Positions 57,564 through 64,000 of a DNA stretch of 64,000 bases are shown here, one piece after another. The DNA comes from Streptomyces sp. SID12501 (GTDB taxonomy: Bacteria > Actinomycetota > Actinomycetes > Streptomycetales > Streptomycetaceae). Every line of letters begins with the position of its first letter. Positions within the stretch are counted from its first letter, which is position 1. The stretch is taken from the NCBI RefSeq assembly GCF_010550245.1, contig NZ_JAAGLU010000015.1:62001-126000 (forward strand). The letters are read 5' to 3'. The translations under genes were made by a program, and so were the position numbers. The notes under the pieces are model-generated. The model did no database searches, had not been told where the DNA came from, and worked only from the letters and a program-made list of their open reading frames with translations.

Positions 57564-58001
57564 TCAGGCAGGCGTCACGGTGATCGTGAACCGCTGCACG
57601 TAGGAAACGATATCGCCCTGCGAACCGTCAACCGGATCTCCACCGGCGTCAACGATCAACTCCCTGTCGATCACCCGCATTCCGGGCACCTCGACCTCCG
57701 TACGCCAGCCACTCGCCGTGCGGTCGAAGAGCACCGTACGGACCCTGTCGGCGAGCCACTGCACCTGATCGGCCCGCTCCCCCACGCTGGTCACCTGGTA
57801 CGTCCAGGCGGCGTCCGCGTGCCAGTCGGCGAACGACGGGCCGGAGAACTCCCCCGGCAGGCTGTCAAGGATCAGATAGGGAAAGGCCGCAGGTTCCCCG
57901 TCCACCGCCCGTGGCAGCACCCCGAGCCCACACGGCCGTCCAGTTCCCTCGGCGAGCGCTGCCAGGAGCGCGCGGGTCAGCGGCAGCCGAGGGATCGTCA
58001 T
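57564..58001 (-). CDS. Phage tail terminator-like protein
   Basis: A 145-residue protein with LTRALLAALAEGTGRPCGLG and PAAFPYLILDSLPGEFSGPS at the N-terminal side. A central WTYQVTSVGERADQVQWLAD and a final YVQRFTITVTPA follow. This pattern (short helix, PYL, coupled strands, conserved VQRF-type end) is typical of tail terminator/completion proteins of siphophages. ATG 58001 overlaps the upstream gene's stop by 4 bases. It is probably a surviving gene of a decayed prophage. Confidence 0.65.
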   Translation of the reverse strand: MTIPRLPLTRALLAALAEGTGRPCGLGVLPRAVDGEPAAFPYLILDSLPGEFSGPSFADWHADAAWTYQVTSVGERADQVQWLADRVRTVLFDRTASGWRTEVEVPGMRVIDRELIVDAGGDPVDGSQGDIVSYVQRFTITVTPA

Positions 58002-58429
58002 CGCGGCAACGCCCCTGTGCGCAGTGCCTCCAGAAAGCCGGGCTGGGTCCGCTGGAACGCCGGCTCGATGTGCGGATACGGCGGCTGCTGATACTGCCGC
58101 CCCAACCGGTCCACGCCCACGAACCCGTACTCCAGCCGCCGTTGCTGCGGTGCATCGGTGAACACCACCGCCGTCACCCGGCCTCCGGCGACGGTCACCT
58201 TCACATCCCACGACACCCGGTACTGACCGGTGATCACATTCGGTCCCGGCCGCCCCGAAGCGTTCTTCTGGATGCAGACCCGCAGCAACATGGCGTGGTG
58301 CCGCGTGATCGCCCGCGTCCGGGACCGTACTGCCGGCCCCATCCGCGCGAGAGCTGCGGCCAGTTCGATCGGATCCCGGAACGCGGCTGCGTCCGGGTGG
58401 GCGTTCGGGTGCGGTTTGGCGACGGGCAT
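57998..58429 (-). CDS. HK97 gp10-like phage head-tail protein
   Basis: A 143-residue protein. The start reads PIELAAALARMGPAVRSRTR, followed by ITGQYRVSWDVKVTVAGGRV and RLEYGFVGVDRLGRQYQQPP. A C-terminal PHIEPAFQRTQPGFLEAL resembles the conserved end of HK97 gp10-family neck proteins (P-h-x-PAF). Together with the next two loci it forms a short tail module lacking capsid, portal, integrase and lysis genes. It may be domesticated or simply decaying. Confidence 0.65.
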   Translation of the reverse strand: MPVAKPHPNAHPDAAAFRDPIELAAALARMGPAVRSRTRAITRHHAMLLRVCIQKNASGRPGPNVITGQYRVSWDVKVTVAGGRVTAVVFTDAPQQRRLEYGFVGVDRLGRQYQQPPYPHIEPAFQRTQPGFLEALRTGALPR

Positions 58430-58582
58430 GGCGGAGCCTACCGTTCAGTTCAGGTGTCTACTTCGAACCCTCCACTGGCTGATGAACCACCAGTAGCGAC
58501 GGACTCACTACAAGATCAGTCAGAAATGTTCTGGATGCGTGCATCCGGCTTGTCGGATGCGACTCCTATCTAGCTTGAGTGG

Positions 58583-59161
58583 ATGCCCAAGGCGTTCCTC
58601 ATCAACGTGCTCCCGGTCGTCATCGCCGTGGTCGCCATCGCTGTTTCCACCAGGATCGGTGTCCGCCAGACGCGGATCAGCCAGCACGTGAACAACATTC
58701 AGGCGATGATCAATCTGCTCGACGAGTTCCGGTCAGCCGCGTTTCACGACCAGCACGACTACGTGTGCAACCGTCTTCAGCAGGAACACGACCCGAGCGA
58801 GGGAGTGCGCGGGCTTCCCAGCGAGGCGAAGGCGGCCTTCTGCAATGTCGTGTACTACTACCATTCCTTCGCCACCCTGACCATCTTCCAGCTCGTGGAC
58901 GAGGACTTGTTTCTTCCGCTCCTGCGTCACCGGCTCAGTACCGTCTGGAGGGCCACCCAGCCGTTCGTGGAACGAGAGCGCGAGTTGCGAGGAAGCGACA
59001 GTTCATATCTCTCAGCGTTCGAGGAGCTCGCCCGTCGGGCGGCCGAACTGCCCAGCACGTATCTCCACGACCGCATTCTCGACACCCGGCGCAACCGGCG
59101 AAGGTGGCTCCCTCTCTGGGCAAGCCGCCGATCCCGACGTGCCGCACCGGACGGCATGTGA
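58583..59161 (+). CDS. DUF4760-like membrane-anchored protein
   Basis: A 192-residue protein with one N-terminal transmembrane helix (AFLINVLPVVIAVVAIAVST). A helical cytoplasmic domain follows, containing INLLDEFRSAAFHDQHDYVC and CNVVYYYHSFATLTIFQLVD, with DLFLPLLRHRLSTVWRATQP after it. This matches the layout of DUF4760 proteins, whose function is not known. The C-terminus is very basic. Its 3' end overlaps the degenerate end of a truncated immunity-like frame on the opposite strand. Confidence 0.7.
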   Translation: MPKAFLINVLPVVIAVVAIAVSTRIGVRQTRISQHVNNIQAMINLLDEFRSAAFHDQHDYVCNRLQQEHDPSEGVRGLPSEAKAAFCNVVYYYHSFATLTIFQLVDEDLFLPLLRHRLSTVWRATQPFVERERELRGSDSSYLSAFEELARRAAELPSTYLHDRILDTRRNRRRWLPLWASRRSRRAAPDGM

Positions 59162-59587
59162 TCCGGGGCCGGCACAGCTACGGCAATCCGGTGATGAGCG
59201 CGAGATGCCCGACCACAGGTCTCGGTAGAGCAACCAAAGCCCCTGACACGCGATCGCCTGGCACGCCTGCGCCGAGTCCTCGTCATCGGTGTCGACAAGG
59301 CGGCCGAGCAGGTCCAGGCAGATGAACCTGGCCCCGTTGGAAAGGTCACCCGCGAGCGCCGCCATGAGCACGGAGGTGACGGGCACCGCCGACTCCTGCG
59401 GGAACGACTGGATCAGCGCGTGGTCGTCGATGCGGAGAGCACCTGCCTCCTCCCGGGACTGTGCCTCGGCCAGCAGCCTCAGATCGTCGGCCAGGTGCGC
59501 GGCCGACTTCCCGCATCCACACTCGAACGCTGACCAGTCGTAGCGGCCGACCTCCACATCGACCAGCCGCATACCCCACCGTTTCAC
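59012..59587 (-). pseudogene. Truncated copy of the deaminase-toxin immunity gene
   Basis: The first about 130 codons (MRLVDVEVGRYDWSAFECGC onward) match the intact immunity gene at 59922-60434, including RLLAEAQSREEAGALRIDDH. After LLYRDLW (near 59215) the similarity ends. The rest of the frame, Arg/Ser/Pro-rich, runs antisense to the DUF4760-like gene and is not protein-like. The best start is ATG 59572 by comparison with the intact copy. It is a duplicated and then truncated paralogue that may still be expressed. Confidence 0.65.
59378..59461. repeat. 84-bp direct repeat, copy 1
   Basis: Identical over 84 bases to 60216-60299, offset 838 bases. Both lie at the same place within the two immunity-like genes. 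Flanking sequence is similar but diverged. Confidence 0.9.
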
Positions 59588-59677
59588 CGGCCCAGTAGCG
59601 CTCGAGCCTCACCGGGTCCCACTCCACGTCAACCTCGCCTACGACGAGGGCCGGCAGCATCCAGAGATCTCCTGCCC

Positions 59678-59905
59678 CTATGCTGCCGCCATGCCGTCCG
59701 CAAGATGCCTCATGACGACCGCGCAGACCGCGGGCGCCGGGGGCATCAGGACGAACTGGCCGAGCACGTGATCGTCCAGGCCTCGAACGGCGCCGAGGGC
59801 AAGGATGATCTCCAAGGTACAGACCAGATGCCGAGCGGAGCGACCGCAGCCGCACGAGGTCGCGTCCCCGTTGTGCGTGTCCACATCCGTTCGAGCGAGA
59901 CCCAT
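59678..59905 (-). pseudogene. Diverged fragment of a third immunity-like gene
   Basis: 75 codons with CGCGRSARHLVCTLEIILA, LDDHVLGQFVLMPPAPAV and VMRHLADG. These line up with CGCGKTAAHLADDLRLLAEA, IDDHALIQSFPQESAVPV and LMAALSGD of the intact gene at 59922-60434. It lacks the N-terminal and C-terminal thirds. It is probably an older, decayed paralogue between the two closer copies. Confidence 0.55.
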
Positions 59906-59921
59906 CGACGTGTTGAAAGTT

Positions 59922-60434
59922 TCAGTCGGCCAGATGGTCGGGCAGTCGGATCCGGCCCGAATCCCGATAGGTGCGCAGCCGTTCCTCGTCAGTCTCGATC
60001 ACCCTGAGGACGAGGTAGGCGTAGACCACCAGGTCGGGGTGGGTGTTGAACCACAGGTCCCGATACAGCCCCCAGAGCCCCTGCCGTGCGATGGACTGGC
60101 ACGTCTCCGCCGAGTCCTCGTCGTCGGTATCGACGAGCCGGAGGAGCAGATCCAGACACACGACCCGCGCGCCGACAGCCAGGTCACCTGACAGTGCTGC
60201 CATCAGGACGGCGGCGACGGGCACCGCCGACTCCTGCGGGAACGACTGGATCAGCGCGTGGTCGTCGATGCGGAGAGCACCTGCCTCCTCCCGGGACTGC
60301 GCCTCGGCGAGCAGTCTCAGGTCATCGGCGAGATGCGCAGCCGTTTTCCCGCATCCGCACTCGAACGTCGACCAGTCGTACCTGTCGATCTCCACATCGA
60401 TCAATCGCATGCGCGCTTCCACTTCGATCGTCAT
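59922..60434 (-). CDS. Immunity protein of the deaminase-tipped Rhs toxin
   Basis: A 170-residue helical protein. A CxC pair (FECGCGKTAAHLADDL) near residue 25 recalls a metal knuckle. Then come RIDDHALIQSFPQES, LVDTDDEDSAETCQSIARQG and LVVYAYLVLRVIETDEE. ATG 60434 overlaps the TGA of the Rhs toxin gene by 4 bases, the expected coupling of a cognate immunity gene. Two further related copies follow on the same strand. The sequence family was not recognised, so its function is inferred from position. Confidence 0.7.
   Translation of the reverse strand: MTIEVEARMRLIDVEIDRYDWSTFECGCGKTAAHLADDLRLLAEAQSREEAGALRIDDHALIQSFPQESAVPVAAVLMAALSGDLAVGARVVCLDLLLRLVDTDDEDSAETCQSIARQGLWGLYRDLWFNTHPDLVVYAYLVLRVIETDEERLRTYRDSGRIRLPDHLAD
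60216..60299. repeat. 84-bp direct repeat, copy 2
   Basis: Identical over 84 bases to 59378-59461; it lies in the intact immunity gene. The exact identity amid diverged flanks suggests recent duplication or gene conversion. Confidence 0.9.
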
Positions 60435-63400
60435 CCGTACAACCTGTCCCAGTCGCCGCCGGGTTCATGTGTGATACCCGACACGAAGGAATCGCGGGTG
60501 GGGAAATCGCTCTGGCACCTCGTGCACACGGGCTTCAACCTGGTCGAGAAGGCGCCGTCCTTGACCACCACCTCGTACGCGTGTGTGAGCCGCACCAGTC
60601 CCGGATCGCCACCGAGAGCCCGCACCACATTACCTTCGGCGCAGAAGCCGCACGTCGGGCCGATACCGCCGGGGGCGCCACCGCCTCCGGATGAGGCGAG
60701 TGCGATTTCCCCGGTCTCGATGTTGGTGCCACCGACGTAAGCCCGGTTCATCGGCTGGTTGCCTTTCGCATGCTTGACGGCGAAGTCGGGCACCATGTTT
60801 CCGGCCGCCTCAAGCTGCCCCTCAGGTGTCCAGCCGTCCCCTGCGGAAATGTGCTTGACGGCCGGCGGTCGCTTGGCGCTTCCGGCCCCGCGCGGCGTGA
60901 CCCGGGCAGGCCGGGTAGCGGGTGCTCCCGTGGCAGGGCTGCTCGGTGTGGCGGAGGCGGCGTCCGCCTGCTCCGCCCTGGCCTGGGCGTTCGCCCTCTT
61001 CATCGCGGCAAGGTCCGCGGCGTCGGCGGCCGCTTCGTTGACGCCCTTCGCGGCCGCTCCGGCCGCGGCCGCCGCGTCGGCGTCGGCTCCGCCCCTCGCC
61101 GTGCTGACGAGCGCGCTCTCCCCCTCGCCCACGGCACCGCGTTCGAGAGCGCCGATACCGCTGCCTTCCATGCCTCCGCCGGAGACGACGCCGCCGGCTA
61201 TCTCGCAGGCCTGGTCGTGGTCCGGTCCGCTTCCCGTGAGCCAGAACTCGCAGACGGACAGGGAGCGGACCGCCAGGCCGACGGCCACGAAGCTGCCGTA
61301 AAGGAGGTCGGGACCGGCGTTCGGGTCGGGCGGCGTAGCCGGAGGGGTGACTCCGGGAGACGGCTGCTGAGTGGAGCTGCCGGTGTCGCCGCTGGAGGTG
61401 CTGGTGGGCGCGGGCGCGGGTGACGGGGAAGGCGTCGGACCGCAGTCGATGACGCACTTGTTCATCGACGGGTCGTTGTACCAGTCGTCGTATCCCGTCG
61501 GGTCGGAGCTGCTCGCCGGGTTGTCGGCTGCGTACGTGTAGCCGCCCATCTGGTTGGGGTCGCCGGCCTGGAAGATCGGGTCGGGTGTGAGGAAGCGGCC
61601 CAGCACCGGGTCGTAGTCGCGCGCTCCCAGCAGGTCCAGGCCTGTGACCGAGTCGGCCGGTTGGCCCAGGAAGCCGTGATTCTCGTCCGCCGCCACCCAC
61701 GTCGACGGTTTCGTGCCGCGTGGGTTGCCGTACGGGTCGTAGGAGCGGCGGGTGACGGCGAGGGTGGAGGCGTCGACGGCGGTCGTCGCGGTGCCCTGGG
61801 ATGTGGCCACCTGGTAGGTGACGGACCCGGAGCTGGAGCGGGTGACGCTCGTCCCGTCCGGCCCCGTGTAGTACCGCAGCGCCGTGCACGTCTTCGCCGT
61901 CACGTCCAGCGTCAGCTGTTCCGCGCCGCCGAAGAGGTACAGGACCCGCGCCTTGTCGGTGCCGCCGACGGACGCGGTCTGTTCGAGCAGGTCCCCGTCG
62001 GCGTCGTACACATAGGAGCTTGTGCGGGTCGTCGTGCCCGACGGCGTCGACACCGTCGCGGTACGGCCTTCCGCGTCGTAGGTGAACGTCTGCGTCTGGC
62101 CCGCCGGGAGCGCGCCCGTGGTGACGGTCGACCAGATCTGGCCCTTGCCGCCGCAGGTGGCGGCGGTGAGCTGGGTGCCCTTTGTCGCGCTGGCGCTCGG
62201 GTCGGTCAGACACAGGGTGCTCTTGGCCGCGTTGACCAGGGTGCCGGTCGACGTCACCCGCCACTTCTGGGTGGCGTCGGTCGAGCAGGTGTCGATGACG
62301 ACCCCGGCGCCGGACGTGGTCGAGTTGCCCGCCGTGTCCAGGCAGAGCCCGGCCGCCTTCACCGTGCCGTCCGACCCGATGGTCCACTTCTGGGCCGTCG
62401 ACGACGCACTACAGGCGTTCACCTCGACCTTCGCGCCCGAGCCGGTCTCCTCCACACACAGCTTTCCGCCGCCGGTGAGCGTGAAGCCGGTCGTGACGGG
62501 GCCCGTCGTCCTTGTAGCGCGGCTGACCGTGTTGCCGGCGTTCTTGCCGGTTGCCGCGTCCGTGTACGACGGGGTCTGTGTGACCGTACCCGTGCCCGGG
62601 TTGGTGGTCGTGGTCGCGCCCGCCTGGTCGGGGCGGGTGGCGGCGGCAGTACCGTCGACGCCGGGGTAGGTGGTCGCCTGGGTGGTGTCCGCCAGCGCGT
62701 TGCCGGTGGTGTCATGGTCGATCGTGCCGGTGCGGTCGCCCAGCAGGTCGTAGGTGTACGTCTGCCAGTAGGGCGCCGGGCCTCCGACTGTCTTCGTCTT
62801 CACCGGTGCCGCGCTGGTCTGCACGGACGCCGTGGCGCAGCCGCCGACCGCGCCGACCGGAGCGGTGCCCGAGCCGGTGATGCCGGCGGTGTCCGTCCAG
62901 GCGGCGTTCAGCCGCTGGAAGGAGTCGTAGGCGAAGCACTGTGTGTCGTGGGTGGTGTTGTCCTGGAGGTCGTCCGTGGCGGTGAGCTGACCGGTCCGGT
63001 CGTAGCGGTAGTTGACGACGTCCAGGGCCGTGGTGGACGTCTGCAGCATGCTGGACGTCTGAGTGACCCGGCCGGTCGTCGCGTCGTACTGGGCGAAGGT
63101 CGCGAGTTCCTTGCCCGTGGGGCCGTAGTTGGTCTGCAGGACGCGGCCGAAGGGGTCGTGGACCGTGCCGTCCAGGTAGGAGGGGGTGTTGGCGGCGTTG
63201 ATGTAGCCGCCGAAGCCGTCCAGCGCGCCCTGCTGGGTGTAGCCGTAACCGATGCGCTCGGCGGGCAGTCCGCCGTCCGCCTGGTACTGGGTGGTCGCGA
63301 GCAGGCCCGTGGTGGGTGTGTAGGTCGAGGCCAGGCTGTACGTGATCGTGCCGCTGTCCTTGCCCGCGGCGCCCGGGAAGCCGTCCGCCGACGGGATCGT

Positions 63401-64000
63401 GAGGGTCGAACCCAGCGGCTGGTAAGCGGTGTTGTAGCCGGTGACGGCCTCGGTGTATGCGCTGCCGTTCACGCCGCCCAGGTAGCGGGTCGAGGACGTC
63501 GGGTAGCCCTTCAGGAGGGTGTCGTAGAGCCGGGAGGTCTGCTGCTTGGCGGGGTCGGGCGTGGCCGACCAGGGGGACGCGTACGTCGCCGTGAGCCGGT
63601 TGTCCCAGTCGTAGGCGTACGACAGCACCTGGCCGCGCGCGTCGGTGGACTGGAGCAGGTTGCCGAGCACGTCGTACTTGTCGAAGCTCGTGGTCCCGGT
63701 GTTGGGGTCGGTCTGGGAGGTCCTCTGGCCGAGCGGGTCGTAGGTGTACGACCAGGTGTTGCCCGCGCTGTCCTTGACCGTGTCGATCTGTCCGGCGGGG
63801 GTGTAGGTGTAACGGGTGGTGGCGTCGGCGACGGGAACCGCGCCTGCGGTGCCCTGCTTCCAGAGCACGGCGGTGCCGGCGCTCGCGACGACCGCGAGGG
63901 TGGAGTCGGCCCGGACCTGGAGGGTGGCGCCGGTGGTCGCGGTCAGGCCGGTCGTCCACTTGGAGGTGCCGGCGGTGGTGTAGACGGCGAGGTTGCCGTC
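60431..64000 (-). CDS. Rhs/YD-repeat toxin with ricin-B insert and deaminase tip (5' end outside window)
   Basis: The visible 1189 codons are open to the window edge, so the N-terminus is missing. First comes a bulb-lectin-like stretch (DGNLAVYTTAGTSKW), then YD repeats (TYTPAGQIDTVKDSAGNTWS, YDPLGQRTSQTDPNTG). A ricin-B trefoil is inserted in the Rhs core (LCVEETGSGAKVEVNACS, GLCLDTAGNSTTSGAGV). The core closes with YDPVLGRFLTPDPIF. An Ala/Asp-rich linker follows. The C-terminal about 140 residues carry CGFCAEGNVV (zinc ligand Cys and catalytic Glu) and KPVCTRCQSDFP (PxCxxC), the signature of the cytidine-deaminase superfamily. The predicted activity is deamination of nucleic acid or nucleotides in rival cells. 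The immunity gene overlaps its stop. Confidence 0.9.
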   Translation of the reverse strand, partial: DGNLAVYTTAGTSKWTTGLTATTGATLQVRADSTLAVVASAGTAVLWKQGTAGAVPVADATTRYTYTPAGQIDTVKDSAGNTWSYTYDPLGQRTSQTDPNTGTTSFDKYDVLGNLLQSTDARGQVLSYAYDWDNRLTATYASPWSATPDPAKQQTSRLYDTLLKGYPTSSTRYLGGVNGSAYTEAVTGYNTAYQPLGSTLTIPSADGFPGAAGKDSGTITYSLASTYTPTTGLLATTQYQADGGLPAERIGYGYTQQGALDGFGGYINAANTPSYLDGTVHDPFGRVLQTNYGPTGKELATFAQYDATTGRVTQTSSMLQTSTTALDVVNYRYDRTGQLTATDDLQDNTTHDTQCFAYDSFQRLNAAWTDTAGITGSGTAPVGAVGGCATASVQTSAAPVKTKTVGGPAPYWQTYTYDLLGDRTGTIDHDTTGNALADTTQATTYPGVDGTAAATRPDQAGATTTTNPGTGTVTQTPSYTDAATGKNAGNTVSRATRTTGPVTTGFTLTGGGKLCVEETGSGAKVEVNACSASSTAQKWTIGSDGTVKAAGLCLDTAGNSTTSGAGVVIDTCSTDATQKWRVTSTGTLVNAAKSTLCLTDPSASATKGTQLTAATCGGKGQIWSTVTTGALPAGQTQTFTYDAEGRTATVSTPSGTTTRTSSYVYDADGDLLEQTASVGGTDKARVLYLFGGAEQLTLDVTAKTCTALRYYTGPDGTSVTRSSSGSVTYQVATSQGTATTAVDASTLAVTRRSYDPYGNPRGTKPSTWVAADENHGFLGQPADSVTGLDLLGARDYDPVLGRFLTPDPIFQAGDPNQMGGYTYAADNPASSSDPTGYDDWYNDPSMNKCVIDCGPTPSPSPAPAPTSTSSGDTGSSTQQPSPGVTPPATPPDPNAGPDLLYGSFVAVGLAVRSLSVCEFWLTGSGPDHDQACEIAGGVVSGGGMEGSGIGALERGAVGEGESALVSTARGGADADAAAAAGAAAKGVNEAAADAADLAAMKRANAQARAEQADAASATPSSPATGAPATRPARVTPRGAGSAKRPPAVKHISAGDGWTPEGQLEAAGNMVPDFAVKHAKGNQPMNRAYVGGTNIETGEIALASSGGGGAPGGIGPTCGFCAEGNVVRALGGDPGLVRLTHAYEVVVKDGAFSTRLKPVCTRCQSDFPTRDSFVSGITHEPGGDWDRLYG

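Noticed and set aside
59678..60434. The direct repeats near the window end as a CRISPR array
   Set aside because: There are only two copies, 838 bases apart and inside coding sequence. They are explained by immunity-gene duplication.

Overview
The window is high-GC actinomycete DNA, most likely from Streptomyces or a close relative. Codons are strongly GC-biased at the third position, GTG starts and 4-bp ATGA overlaps are common, and there are SARP regulators, a DUF397 protein and long secreted DNRLRE/Rhs proteins. No rRNA, tRNA or CRISPR array was found.

Layout. (1) 379-6179: two secreted proteins on the + strand, a DNRLRE/FG-GAP wall-associated protein and an endonuclease/exonuclease/phosphatase-fold (sphingomyelinase-like) enzyme with two lectin modules. 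(2) About 6565-39502: a type II (aromatic) polyketide gene cluster, nearly all on the - strand. The core operon (14195 to 8174) carries a TcmI-type cyclase, a cupin cyclase, KS-alpha, KS-beta/CLF, a fused aromatase-ketoreductase, a second ketoreductase and two ABM-fold enzymes. Next come a three-gene operon (anthrone-oxygenase-like DUF1772, F420-type reductase, AsnB-like amide ligase), four class A FAD monooxygenases, one O-methyltransferase, a DHA2 exporter, a quinone oxidoreductase, a MarR regulator, a GNAT protein and an oxidative operon (BBE-type oxidase, SDR, P450, ferredoxin). Last are acyl-CoA carboxylase beta and epsilon, a dislocated ACP, a type II thioesterase and two SARPs. (3) 39962-43468: a boundary of mobile-element debris (ISL3 remnant, complete IS701-family element, IS5-type remnant fused to a broken XRE/DUF5753 gene) with an orphan toxin tail and immunity gene. 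(4) 42061-64000: a polymorphic-toxin region with two very large Rhs/YD-repeat toxins, one with a HINT pretoxin domain and an unrecognised tip, one with a predicted nucleoside/nucleic-acid deaminase tip. They come with immunity genes, a partial immunity-gene array, a LamG/DNRLRE surface protein and a decayed prophage tail module.

How the polyketide genes fit together. The minimal PKS would build a long polyketide, and the aromatase, cupin, TcmI and ABM enzymes plus the ketoreductases would fold it into a multi-ring phenol. The DUF1772 protein, FAD enzymes, P450 and BBE oxidase would oxidise it. The AsnB-like enzyme would make an amide, as its relatives FdmV, PdmN and the xantholipin/lysolipin homologues do. 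This gene set resembles pentangular polyphenol or polycyclic xanthone pathways, but no product can be named from sequence alone. A recurring pair of heptamers on an 11-bp period (type GCTCGAA-N4-TCTGGAC) lies upstream of most operons and is probably the SARP operator.

Coordinates of small sites and the choice of start codons were worked out by eye from the sequence. Functional names rest on recognised motifs, not on database searches.
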